64,000 nucleotides of DNA from Rhodospirillales bacterium (GTDB lineage Bacteria > Pseudomonadota > Alphaproteobacteria > BOG-932 > Roseiterribacteraceae), in NCBI GenBank assembly GCA_028291345.1, contig JAQGIF010000136.1, positions 1 through 64,000 on the forward strand. The letters are read 5' to 3'. Both the position numbers and the translations under genes were made by a program. Under the pieces are notes generated by a model. It was given only the letters and a program-made list of their open reading frames with translations. It was not told where the DNA came from and searched no databases. Shown here one piece after another: positions 1 to 10,440 of this stretch; position 1 is the stretch's first letter; each line of letters opens with the position of its first letter.

Positions 1-1399
1 AGAAATGGATCGCCCGACCATAGGCGTCAAGCACGCTCTCATGCATCATTTCGGAAAGGGTGGGATGAGGGAAGATGGTCTCCATCAGCTCGCTCTCCGT
101 GCTTTCCAGCGTCTTGGCGATTGTAAAACCCTGGATCAGTTCGGTCACCTCAGCGCCAACCATATGCGCGCCGAGAAGTTCTCCGGTTTGCGCATCGAAG
201 ATCGTCTTCACAAAGCCCTCAGGCTCGCCCAATGCGATGGCCTTGCCGTTGCCGATATAAGGGAAGCGTCCGACCTTGAGCTTACGCCCGCCCTCCTTCG
301 CCTTGGCTTCGGTCAGGCCGACAGACGCTACCTGCGGCGTGCAATAGGTGCACCCGGGGATGTTCAACACGTTCAGCGGCTGAACATGTTCCAGACCGGC
401 GATCTTCTCGACGCAGATCACGCCCTCGTGGCTGGCCTTGTGCGCCAGCCAGGGTGCGCCGACCAGATCGCCGATGGCATAGACTCCCGGCTCTCCGGTC
501 TGCAGCCACTGGTCGACCAGTACATGGCCCTTCTCGACCTTCACCTTGGTGCCTTCCAACCCGAGATCCTCGAGATTGCCGGTGATGCCGATGGCCAGGA
601 CTACCCGTTCTACCACGATCGTGGTCGGACCGCCCCGATGCTCGATCGTCGCCTTGACGCTATCTTTGCCCTTGTCGAGCTTGGTGACCTTGGCGCTGGT
701 CAATATCTTGATGCCCTGCTTTTCGAACTGCTTGCGAGCGAAGGCGGAGACGTCCTCGTCCTCGATCGGCAGCACGCGATCGAGCACCTCGACCACGGTC
801 ACCTCGGCGCCCATCGTTCTATAAAAGCTGGCGAATTCGATGCCGATCGCGCCTGAGCCCACCACCAGAAGCGATTTAGGAATGGCGGCGGGGATCATCG
901 CCTCCTTATAGGTCCAGACCAACTTTCCGTCCGGCTCCAGCCCCGGCAGCGAGCGCGCCCGCGCGCCGGTCGCCAGGATGATGTGCTTCGCGGCAACGTC
1001 GGCAACCGGCTTGCCGTCCTCGGTCACCGCGATCTTGCCCTCACCGGCAAGCTTGGCCGCGCCATCGATGACGGTCACCTTGTTCTTTTTCAGCAGGTAC
1101 TTCACGCCGTCCGAAAGCTGCTTCGCCACCTTGCGCGAACGCTCGACTACTTTCTTCGGATTGTAGCTGATCTCTTTGGCCGACAGTCCATATTCGTCCA
1201 GATGATGTAGGATTCCGTAGATTTCCGACGTCCGCAGCAGCGCCTTGGTTGGGATACAGCCCCAGTTCAGGCAGATGCCGCCCAGTTGGTCGCGCTCGAT
1301 CACCGCGACCTTCATGCCCAGCTGCGCCGCGCGGATCGCGGCGACATAGCCGCCCGGACCCGCCCCGATCACCGCCAGGTCGAAATTCTGCTCTGCCAT
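1..1399 (-). CDS. lpdA: Dihydrolipoyl dehydrogenase (E3), 3' end truncated by window edge
   Basis: Reverse-strand translation from ATG at 1399 gives FDLAVIGAGPGGYVAAIRAAQLG...LGGICLNWGCIPTKALL (FAD-binding and redox-active CxxxxC); C-terminal HPTLSEMMHE reads at the window start. Absent from the ORF track because it has no stop inside the window. Confidence 0.95.
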   Translation of the reverse strand, partial: MAEQNFDLAVIGAGPGGYVAAIRAAQLGMKVAVIERDQLGGICLNWGCIPTKALLRTSEIYGILHHLDEYGLSAKEISYNPKKVVERSRKVAKQLSDGVKYLLKKNKVTVIDGAAKLAGEGKIAVTEDGKPVADVAAKHIILATGARARSLPGLEPDGKLVWTYKEAMIPAAIPKSLLVVGSGAIGIEFASFYRTMGAEVTVVEVLDRVLPIEDEDVSAFARKQFEKQGIKILTSAKVTKLDKGKDSVKATIEHRGGPTTIVVERVVLAIGITGNLEDLGLEGTKVKVEKGHVLVDQWLQTGEPGVYAIGDLVGAPWLAHKASHEGVICVEKIAGLEHVQPLNVLNIPGCTYCTPQVASVGLTEAKAKEGGRKLKVGRFPYIGNGKAIALGEPEGFVKTIFDAQTGELLGAHMVGAEVTELIQGFTIAKTLESTESELMETIFPHPTLSEMMHESVLDAYGRAIHF

Positions 1400-1404
1400 T
1401 CGGA

Positions 1405-1878
1405 TCAACTCTCCGCGAATTTACGCAAGGCGTCGCCCGTCAGGCGCTGCACGGTCCATTCGTTCATCGGCCTGGCACCGAGGCCGGCGTAGAATTTGAC
1501 TGCTGGTTCGTTCCAATCCAGCACCCACCATTCCATTCGTCCGCAATTTTCCTGGATCGCTTGTTTCGCCAGATATGTGAACACGGCCTTGCCGAAGCCA
1601 TGCCTGCGAAAATCCGGCCGTATATAGACGTCCTCGACATAAATGCCGGGCCGACCGAGGAAGGTCGAAAAATTGTAGAAATAGATCGCAAAGCCAGCGG
1701 TCTGCCCTTCATGCTCGACGATCAGCGCATGCGCCTTGGGTTGCGGGCCGAACAAGGCTTTTTCGAAATCGGCAGCTGTCGCAACTGCTTCGTGCGCAAG
1801 TCTTTCATACTCCGCCAACTCGCGCACCAGAATGGCGATCAGCGGAGCATCCGCCGGAGTTGCTGCACGAATGGTCAA
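1405..1878 (-). CDS. GNAT family N-acetyltransferase
   Basis: 157 aa ORF MTIRAATPADAPLIAILVREL...YVEDVYIRPDFRRHGFGKAVF (GNAT motif A). Confidence 0.88.
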   Translation of the reverse strand: MTIRAATPADAPLIAILVRELAEYERLAHEAVATAADFEKALFGPQPKAHALIVEHEGQTAGFAIYFYNFSTFLGRPGIYVEDVYIRPDFRRHGFGKAVFTYLAKQAIQENCGRMEWWVLDWNEPAVKFYAGLGARPMNEWTVQRLTGDALRKFAES

Positions 1879-2237
1879 ATCCGTTCCAACTCAGCGACGG
1901 TACGTTCGTTTACGATATTGCCAGTGTTGAGCACCGTCTTCGGTTCGAACAGCAGGATTTCGGTCTCTTCTTCGGCCGCCGGCTTATGCTCGACGCCGCG
2001 CGGCACGACGATGAACTCACCTGGCACTACGTCCACCGAGTGATCCCGAAAATGCATCGTCAGATGTCCGCGAACGACCAGGAACATCTCGTCCTCGGCC
2101 TCGTGATGATGCCAGACGAAGTCGCCGATCAGCTTGACGACCTTGACCTGGCAATCATTAACCTCACCCACGATCCGGGGATTGCAGTGATCCGAGAACA
2201 GGGCGAATTTCTCCGCGAGATTGACCTTGCCGATCAT
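1875..2237 (-). CDS. Cupin domain protein
   Basis: 120 aa; cupin motifs DFVWHHHEAEDEMFLVVRGHLTMHF and PGEFIVVPRGVEHKP; overlaps the GNAT start by 4 nt. Confidence 0.88.
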   Translation of the reverse strand: MIGKVNLAEKFALFSDHCNPRIVGEVNDCQVKVVKLIGDFVWHHHEAEDEMFLVVRGHLTMHFRDHSVDVVPGEFIVVPRGVEHKPAAEEETEILLFEPKTVLNTGNIVNERTVAELERI

Positions 2238-2244
2238 GGAGCCC

Positions 2245-3525
2245 TCACAGTAACAGGCTATAAGGATCTTCGATCAACGCCTTGAAGGCGCCGAGATATT
2301 CCGCTCCCAGGGCGCCATCGACTGCACGGTGATCGACGGACAGGGTAACCGTCATCGCGGTCGCGATTTTGAGCTCGCCATTCTCGACCACCGCGCGCTG
2401 CTCGCCGTTGCCGACCGCCAGAATGCAGGATTGCGGCGGGTTGATCACTGCGGCGAATTCTCGGATGCCGAACATGCCGAGATTTGAGATCGAGAAGGTA
2501 CCGCCTTGATATTCCTGCGGCTTCAGCTTGCCGTCGCGGGCGCGGGCGGCAAGATCGCGCATCTCGCCGGCGATCTGGCGCAGGCTCTTGGTATCGGCTT
2601 GCTTGACGATCGGCGTGATCAGACCGTTCGGCGTCGCCACGGCGACCGAGATATCGACGTCTTTATAGGCGAGGATCGCGTCCTCGGCCCAGGACACATT
2701 GGCGTCCGGGATCTTGCGCAGCGCCAGGGCCGAGGCGCGGATGACGAAATCGTTCACCGATACCTTGCCGCTGACCGTATCGGCGCTGGCATTGTAACGC
2801 TTACGCAGCTCCAGCAGAGCGTCGATCCGGCAATCCAGGGTCAGATAGAAATGCGGAACGGTCTGCTTCGCCTCGGTCAGCCGCCGGGCGATGGTCTTGC
2901 GGAATCCGGAATTGGGCCGAAGCTCGTACGGCATGCCGAGCAAGTCGGCGAGCTGCCGCGCATCCGGCCCCTTGACCGGTGCCGTGACGGCAGGCACGAC
3001 GGAAGGTGCGGCCTTTGGGGCATTATCCAGATCGGCCTTGACGATCCGGCCGTGGGGACCACTGCCCTGGATGGCCGAAAGATCGATCCCGGCCTGCTTG
3101 GCGATACGTTTCGCCAACGGAGTGGCGATGATCCGCCCCCCTCTGGCAGTTTCGGGCGCGTGCCCGTTACTCACCGGCTTGGGCAACGGCGGCGCGACAA
3201 CTTCCGGCTGCTTCGCGGTTTCGGCCGGCTTAGCGGATGCAGGCGCGGCTTCAGCTTTCGGCGCCGGGGCCTTCTTCGCGGGCTCGCCGCAGCCGCTCAT
3301 CGTTGCACTTACGGTATTGACCGGGACGCCTTCAGTACCCTCGGGCACCTTGATTTCGCCGAGCGTGCCTTCGTCGATCGCCTCGACCTCCATCATCGCC
3401 TTATCGGTCTCGATCTCGGCGATCACGTCACCGGGCGCAATTGCGTCGCCCGGCTTTTTCAACCAGCGCGCCAGCTTGCCCTCGGTCATCGTCGGCGACA
3501 AAGCCGGCATCAATATGTCGCTCAT
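2245..3525 (-). CDS. pdhC: Pyruvate dehydrogenase complex E2, dihydrolipoamide acetyltransferase
   Basis: 426 aa; lipoyl domain ([11 protein letters not shown]), E3-binding domain ([28 protein letters not shown]), catalytic [14 protein letters not shown]. Confidence 0.95.
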   Translation of the reverse strand: MSDILMPALSPTMTEGKLARWLKKPGDAIAPGDVIAEIETDKAMMEVEAIDEGTLGEIKVPEGTEGVPVNTVSATMSGCGEPAKKAPAPKAEAAPASAKPAETAKQPEVVAPPLPKPVSNGHAPETARGGRIIATPLAKRIAKQAGIDLSAIQGSGPHGRIVKADLDNAPKAAPSVVPAVTAPVKGPDARQLADLLGMPYELRPNSGFRKTIARRLTEAKQTVPHFYLTLDCRIDALLELRKRYNASADTVSGKVSVNDFVIRASALALRKIPDANVSWAEDAILAYKDVDISVAVATPNGLITPIVKQADTKSLRQIAGEMRDLAARARDGKLKPQEYQGGTFSISNLGMFGIREFAAVINPPQSCILAVGNGEQRAVVENGELKIATAMTVTLSVDHRAVDGALGAEYLGAFKALIEDPYSLLL

Positions 3526-4925
3526 TTGTAACAGACTGCCTTGGCCGCATTGACGACATCCGCGACCTGCGGCAGGGCGAGTTTTTCCAGGTTAGCGGCA
3601 TAGGGCAGTGGCACGTCTTTGCCGTGCACTCTGACCACCGGCGCGTCCAAATCGTCGAACGCCTGCTCCATCATCAGGGCGGACAGTTCGGCACCGATGC
3701 CGGCGAAAGGCCATCCCTCCTCCACCGACACCAGCCGGTTGGTTTTCCGCACGCTCGACAAGATGGTTTCGGTGTCAAGCGGCCGGATGGTCCGCAAATC
3801 GATCACCTCGGCCTCGATCCCCTCGCCCGCCAAGGCCTCCGCGGCTTCGAGGGCGACGCCGACCATTCTGGAGAAGGTACAGATCGTGACGGAACCGCCC
3901 TCCCGTACAATCTTCGCCTTACCGATCGGCACGACGAATTCGGGATCGGTGGGCACCTCAAAGCCGTGACCGTAAAGCAACTCGTTCTCAAGAAAGACAA
4001 CGGGGTTGGGGTCGCGGATCGCCGCTTTCAGCAGTCCCTTGGCATCGGCGGCCGAATAAGGCGCGACGACCTTCAGGCCAGGGATATGGGCATACCAGCT
4101 CGTATAGTCCTGCGAGTGCTGGGCAGCGACGCGCGAAGCCGCGCCGTTGGGCCCGCGGAACACGACAGGGCAGCTCATCTGTCCGCCGGACATGTAGCGG
4201 GTCTTGGCGGCGGAATTGATGATTTGGTCGATCGCCTGCATAGCGAAATTCCAAGTCATGAATTCGACGACCGGCTTCAATCCGCCCATTGCCGCACCGA
4301 CACCCAGCCCGGCAAAGCCCTGCTCGGTAATGGGCGTGTCGATGACCCGTTCCGGTCCGAATTCCTCCAGCAGGCCCTGGCTGACCTTATAGGCGCCTTG
4401 GTACTGCGCGACCTCCTCGCCAATCAGGAAGACGTCGGGGTCGCGCCGCATCTCCTCCGCCATGGCATCGCGCAGTGCCTCGCGAACGGTCTTCTTCTCG
4501 GTCTTTTTGTAGAAATAATCTTCTTCGGAAGGCGGCGCGGCCCTAGGCTCCGGCACCGGAGTATCGACCGCTGGAGACGGCGCCTGTTTGGTCTTAGCCT
4601 GCGTCGGCTCGTTCGTCTGCTCCGGCGGCGTGCCGTTTATGGTTTCGGTTTTCTCTGGCACTTCGGCCTTCTTCGGTGCTTCGGCTTCGCCGTTCATCCG
4701 TGCGATCGGTGTATTGACAGCGACGCCTTCGGTGCCCTCGGAGACGAGTATCTTGTCGATGACGCCTTCATCGATCGCCTCGACCTCCATCATCGCCTTA
4801 TCGGTCTCTATCTCTGCGATCACGTCGCCCGGTGATACGGAATCACCCTCCTTCTTCAGCCAGCGCGCCAGCTTGCCCTCTGTCATGGTCGGCGACAAAG
4901 CCGGCATGAGAATGTCTGTGCTCAT
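3522..4925 (-). CDS. pdhB: Pyruvate dehydrogenase E1 beta subunit with N-terminal lipoyl domain
   Basis: The 476 aa track ORF begins upstream; likely start is [12 protein letters not shown] at 4925. Lipoyl domain followed by [39 protein letters not shown]. Confidence 0.94.
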   Translation of the reverse strand: MSTDILMPALSPTMTEGKLARWLKKEGDSVSPGDVIAEIETDKAMMEVEAIDEGVIDKILVSEGTEGVAVNTPIARMNGEAEAPKKAEVPEKTETINGTPPEQTNEPTQAKTKQAPSPAVDTPVPEPRAAPPSEEDYFYKKTEKKTVREALRDAMAEEMRRDPDVFLIGEEVAQYQGAYKVSQGLLEEFGPERVIDTPITEQGFAGLGVGAAMGGLKPVVEFMTWNFAMQAIDQIINSAAKTRYMSGGQMSCPVVFRGPNGAASRVAAQHSQDYTSWYAHIPGLKVVAPYSAADAKGLLKAAIRDPNPVVFLENELLYGHGFEVPTDPEFVVPIGKAKIVREGGSVTICTFSRMVGVALEAAEALAGEGIEAEVIDLRTIRPLDTETILSSVRKTNRLVSVEEGWPFAGIGAELSALMMEQAFDDLDAPVVRVHGKDVPLPYAANLEKLALPQVADVVNAAKAVCYK

Positions 4926-5953
4926 CAGGCGTCTACCAGAATATCGGTCCAAAGCTCCGCCGCTTCGGGTTCGGGCGCGGAGGTCGCAAAATCGGCAGCC
5001 TCGGTGATCCGGGCGCGGATTTCGCGGTCGATTTCTTTCAACTCGTCCTGCGTCGCCACACCGCTTTCGACGATGCGGGCGCCGAGATGGTCGATGGGGT
5101 CATGCCCTTTACGCATCTCATCAACCTCTTCCCGCGTCCGGTATTTCGCCGGGTCCGACATCGAATGGCCGCGATAGCGATAGGTCATCATTTCTAGGAT
5201 CATCGGCCCCTTGCCGGAGCGAACATAATCCAGTGCCTCGACGGCTGCTTCACGCACCGCCAGCACGTCCATGCCGTCCACCGGCAAGCCGGGAATGCCA
5301 TAGCCCTCGCCGCGATCGTGCAACTCGCCGGCCGACGCCCGCTCCTGGCTGGTGCCCATGCCATATTTATTGTTCTCGATCACATAAAGCACGGGCAGCT
5401 TCCACAAGGCTGCCATGTTCAGGCTCTCATAGACTTGGCCCTGATTGACCGCGCCGTCGCCCAGATAACAGACGGCGATCAGCCCGTCTTTCTTGTGCTT
5501 GTGTGCAAATCCCAGCCCGGTCGCGATCGGCACCTGCGCGCCGACGATGCCATGGCCGCCGAAGAAATTCTTCTCCTTGCTGAACATATGCATGGAGCCG
5601 CCCTTTCCTTTGGAATATCCGGCGGCGCGGCCCGTCAGCTCGGCCATCACGCCCTTGGGATCCATGCCGCAGGCGAGCATATGGCCGTGGCAGCGATAAG
5701 AGGCGATGATGCTGTCGCCTTCGGTCCCGACCGACATCATGCCGGTGACCACGGCCTCCTGGCCGATATAGAGATGGCAAAATCCGCCGATCAATCCCAT
5801 GCCGTATAGCTGGCCCGCGCGCTCCTCGAAGCGGCGGATCAGCATCATGTCGCGGTAGAGTTTTAGTAATAATTCGGAATCCGGTCCCGAGGCCTTTCCG
5901 GGCGGCTTTTTAGCCACGCTTACGGCAGGTTTCGCTTGGCGTTTCGCTGGCAT
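4925..5953 (-). CDS. pdhA: Pyruvate dehydrogenase E1 alpha subunit
   Basis: 342 aa; [35 protein letters not shown] and TPP motif [24 protein letters not shown]. Confidence 0.95.
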   Translation of the reverse strand: MPAKRQAKPAVSVAKKPPGKASGPDSELLLKLYRDMMLIRRFEERAGQLYGMGLIGGFCHLYIGQEAVVTGMMSVGTEGDSIIASYRCHGHMLACGMDPKGVMAELTGRAAGYSKGKGGSMHMFSKEKNFFGGHGIVGAQVPIATGLGFAHKHKKDGLIAVCYLGDGAVNQGQVYESLNMAALWKLPVLYVIENNKYGMGTSQERASAGELHDRGEGYGIPGLPVDGMDVLAVREAAVEALDYVRSGKGPMILEMMTYRYRGHSMSDPAKYRTREEVDEMRKGHDPIDHLGARIVESGVATQDELKEIDREIRARITEAADFATSAPEPEAAELWTDILVDA

Positions 5954-6021
5954 GAGGAGGTTCCGAAGCTGCGGATGCGCAACAGCTAGGCCGCTCCAAC
6001 TGCGATTGCAAGGCGTTGAAA

Positions 6022-6354
6022 TTAATGTCCAGAAGGGGTCAATTTTGGCAAGTTTATGATCAGTTCGTCGCCCCGGCTGTCATTTAATAACGTTCGTGTC
6101 CGCTCATCCAGGCGATCCACATCGAGGCTATCGGGGCGCAGCGAGGTCACCTTGAATTGCAGAGCCTCACGCTCCGCCTTCACGGCGGCAAAGTTGGCCT
6201 CGCCACGCACTGCCTGGCCCTGAAGACGCGTGAGCGCAATCAGGCCGCGCTCGCCCTCGACCGTGTAATAGGCAAAATATGCCACCACGACCGCGGCGAA
6301 CACCGGCCCGAGTATTTGAGTTATGCGTCGACGCGCGCGCGTTCCCATTGCCAT
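6022..6354 (-). CDS. ftsB: Septum formation initiator (FtsB/DivIC family)
   Basis: 110 aa; one TM helix then coiled coil; position next to eno and pdhA is the usual alphaproteobacterial context. Confidence 0.8.
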   Translation of the reverse strand: MAMGTRARRRITQILGPVFAAVVVAYFAYYTVEGERGLIALTRLQGQAVRGEANFAAVKAEREALQFKVTSLRPDSLDVDRLDERTRTLLNDSRGDELIINLPKLTPSGH

Positions 6355-6449
6355 GGGCCGAATGAATCACAAGTGATTCAACGCGTCAAACGCTTTTCCA
6401 AATTTTTACCTTTGATATTCCGAATAAAATGACCGAACAATTTAGTGAT

Positions 6450-7739
<1,290 letters not shown>

Positions 7740-7973
7740 TCAAGATGGGGCGCCGATCGGCGGCAGATGTAAGACTTCACATATCGGCTTGAACGCCCGA
7801 ACGAAACCCCCAGCGACTTTTTTCTCGGTGCTGCCACACATGATTTAACCTTATTATTTGCCGCGATCAGTTACATAAAGTGTTGCTAAGCTCAGACACT
7901 CTCGACTTGCCCGGCTATGCTCTTCAACCGCGCGCAAGCCCTCACGCTTCGGCTCTTATGCGACGATTGAAAA

Positions 7974-8215
7974 TTGATAAATGGAATCCGGGACAGTTCG
8001 GACAGCAACGCGCTATTCGACGCCGATGGCGGGCTGGGGGTGATGCTGCCGTTCGTGCGAGTGGGGGACAGCCTGTGTCGCAAATTCGGCGGCAGCGGGC
8101 TCGGCCTATCCATCGCGCGTGAGTTGTGCGATTTGCATGGCGGCCGACTCGAAATCGACAGTATCGAAGGTCAGGGACCCACGGTTCGAATTTTACTCCC
8201 GCGAACCGGATCGGC
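7974..8215 (+). pseudogene. Remnant of a histidine kinase C-terminal HATPase domain
   Basis: Reads ...LPFVRVGDSLCRKFGGSGLGLSIARELCDLHGGRLEIDSIEGQGPTVRILLPR (G2 box and end of the HATPase domain) with no H-box or N-box upstream. Confidence 0.6.
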
Positions 8216-8334
8216 GATTGCTTCTGTCAGGTCCCGATCCCAACGCCGAGTTCGGGGAGCCCGCGGGATGCGTCCAACGGTGGCAAGGCCGCCGTGCGTG
8301 CCGCGATCATTGCCTAAGCGCAGCGGCGATCAGC

Positions 8335-8952
8335 TCACGACACGCCCATCTCGATCGACAGGCGGATCAGGTCGGCAGTGCGCGCCACGCCCAGTTTCGC
8401 CTTGATCTGGCTGCAGGTATTGGCGATCGTCTTATAGCTGACGCCCAGTTCGGCCGCGATCTCCGCCAGGCTGCGTCCCTCAGCCAACAATCGCATGATT
8501 TCCATGTCGCGTTCTGTCAGTTGGTGCAGCGGGTGCCCCTCCGGCGCGCTTTGCAGCGCCAGTTCTTGAGCGATTTCATTTTCGATATAGCGGCCGCCCT
8601 CCGCCAATTTGCGGATCGCGATCAGCAGTTCGTCCGGCGCGGCGTTCTTGCTGACATAGCCCTTGGCGCCGGCCTGCAGGGCGCGCGAAGCATAGATCGC
8701 CTCGGCATGCATACTGAACACCAGCACGCAGGCGGTCGGATCGTCGATCATCAGCCGCTGCAACAGCTCTAGCCCCCCAATTCCGGGCAAATTGAAGTCG
8801 AGAATCACCACATCCGGCCGCCCCTCGCGATAGCGGATCAGCGCATCACGGCCGTTCGCGGCCTCGACGATCTCGGGGTCGGCCAGCGAACTCAGCAGCC
8901 GCCTGAGCCCCGCCCGGACGATCGCATGGTCGTCAATCAGCAGGATTTTCAT
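8335..8952 (-). CDS. LuxR/NarL-family response regulator
   Basis: 205 aa; MKILLIDDHAIVRAGLRRLL receiver, C-terminal LTERDMEIMRLLAEGRSLAEIAAELGVSYKTIANTCSQIKAKLGV HTH. Confidence 0.93.
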   Translation of the reverse strand: MKILLIDDHAIVRAGLRRLLSSLADPEIVEAANGRDALIRYREGRPDVVILDFNLPGIGGLELLQRLMIDDPTACVLVFSMHAEAIYASRALQAGAKGYVSKNAAPDELLIAIRKLAEGGRYIENEIAQELALQSAPEGHPLHQLTERDMEIMRLLAEGRSLAEIAAELGVSYKTIANTCSQIKAKLGVARTADLIRLSIEMGVS

Positions 8953-10292
8953 GCCGCTATCGTCCGTGCTTCATGCGGATAGGGTAGCCGCGCCGTCACC
9001 GTGACCCCCGACCGATCGGTCCGGTCGCGGATATCGAGGTCGCCGCCCAGTGCCGTAACCCGCTCGGCCATGCCGCGCAACCCGAAGCCGCGCGCGCCCG
9101 CCGAACGTTTCAGGCCGCCCCCGTCATCAGCTATCTCCACTACAATTTCCTGACCGGTACTGGCGTCAATAGTGATCGTGACACACCTCGGCTTTCCGTG
9201 ACGCATCGCATTGTTCAGGCTCTCCTGCACGACGCGGTAAATCGCCCCTTCGAATATTTCACCAAACCCCGTCCCGATATCCTTTATAGTCACCGTGATC
9301 GTGACATCGGCTTGGCGCGACCGCCAGAACGAGGTCAAGTTTTCCAGCGCCTGCTTGAGACCGAATTCGATCGAATTGGCCGAACGCAGGCGGCCGAGAA
9401 TTTCCTTCACCTGCTGCTGGACATGCGCCACGCTCTCGCGAACAGACTGAACCTGGGCGGCCATATCGGCTTGGCCGCGCGCCGTCGCCGTTTTTTGGAT
9501 CGCCGCCGCATCCACGCCCATCACGAAGAGATAGGGCCCGATCTCGTCATGGAGATCGCGGGCGATCTCGGCCCGCTCCTCTTCCTGGATCGTCGACAGC
9601 TGCTCATTCAGCCGCCGATTCCTGGTTTCGGCCAGCGCCAGCCGGTCGATCATGGCGTTGAAGCCGCGCGCGAGCCGGACGAGCTCCGGCGGACCGCCTT
9701 CCGGGATCGGCTGGATCGACATGCTGGGCCCAATATTCGTAAAGGCGTTGGAAACGCGGCCCAGCGGACGCAAAGCCCGTCCCGATATCCAATAGATCAT
9801 GGGAAAGGTGACGGCGCTGAATACCAGCAATATCTGGATGTCGTCGCCGAATTCGGTCCAGATCTCGGTCAATTCATTCCCGGCATCGGTCTCCAATAGA
9901 ATCTCGACCTCCCCGTGCCCCGGCGAGAGCGCTAGGCGCGCGGAGGGCTGCCCGCTGCCCAACGCCCGCGCGAACCATCGCGGGACCGGATGCGGCGGAA
10001 GGAACAATGACGACGTGGTGATGGCTCTGCCGTCATTGCCGATCAGCGTCGCGCGCAGATGCCGGTCGCCGTCGAACGTATCGATCAGCTGCTGAAGATC
10101 GGCCGCGCCTTCGCTGCTCTTGCTCATATAGGGAATGACCGTCTGGACAGTATGCTGGCCGACGACCAGTGCCGCATCCATTTCAGTGGCGACAGAGCGC
10201 ACGGCATGCAGCCAAGCCAAGCCGCCGCCCAGCATCAGGCTAACCATCAGCATCAGCGCGACCGGCAAGATAAGTCCGAATCTGAGCGACAC
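8949..10292 (-). CDS. Sensor histidine kinase (NarX/UhpB-like, HisKA_3)
   Basis: 447 aa; two TM helices, HAMP, ERAEIARDLHDEIGPYLFVMGVDA (HisKA_3) and HATPase DDGGGLKRSAGARGFGLRGMAERV; 4 nt overlap with the response regulator. Confidence 0.92.
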   Translation of the reverse strand: MSLRFGLILPVALMLMVSLMLGGGLAWLHAVRSVATEMDAALVVGQHTVQTVIPYMSKSSEGAADLQQLIDTFDGDRHLRATLIGNDGRAITTSSLFLPPHPVPRWFARALGSGQPSARLALSPGHGEVEILLETDAGNELTEIWTEFGDDIQILLVFSAVTFPMIYWISGRALRPLGRVSNAFTNIGPSMSIQPIPEGGPPELVRLARGFNAMIDRLALAETRNRRLNEQLSTIQEEERAEIARDLHDEIGPYLFVMGVDAAAIQKTATARGQADMAAQVQSVRESVAHVQQQVKEILGRLRSANSIEFGLKQALENLTSFWRSRQADVTITVTIKDIGTGFGEIFEGAIYRVVQESLNNAMRHGKPRCVTITIDASTGQEIVVEIADDGGGLKRSAGARGFGLRGMAERVTALGGDLDIRDRTDRSGVTVTARLPYPHEARTIAA

Positions 10293-10440
10293 GTTTAACC
10301 TCCAGAACGCCTATCTAACGGCTGCTTTTGCCTGCCATGCAAGATCGGGAAATCTTCCCGGGAAAATCGGGAACTCCGCCCATAGAGGACACACCGGCCC
10401 GCCGTTAAGTGAACGTGAGCGTTTGGCTTATCATACGGGG

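Noticed and set aside
2506-4835. Long + strand ORFs (2506..3531, 2891..3553, 3441..4835)
   Set aside because: Antisense to clear pdhC/pdhB coding; Arg/Asp/Gly/His-rich compositions typical of GC-rich shadow ORFs.
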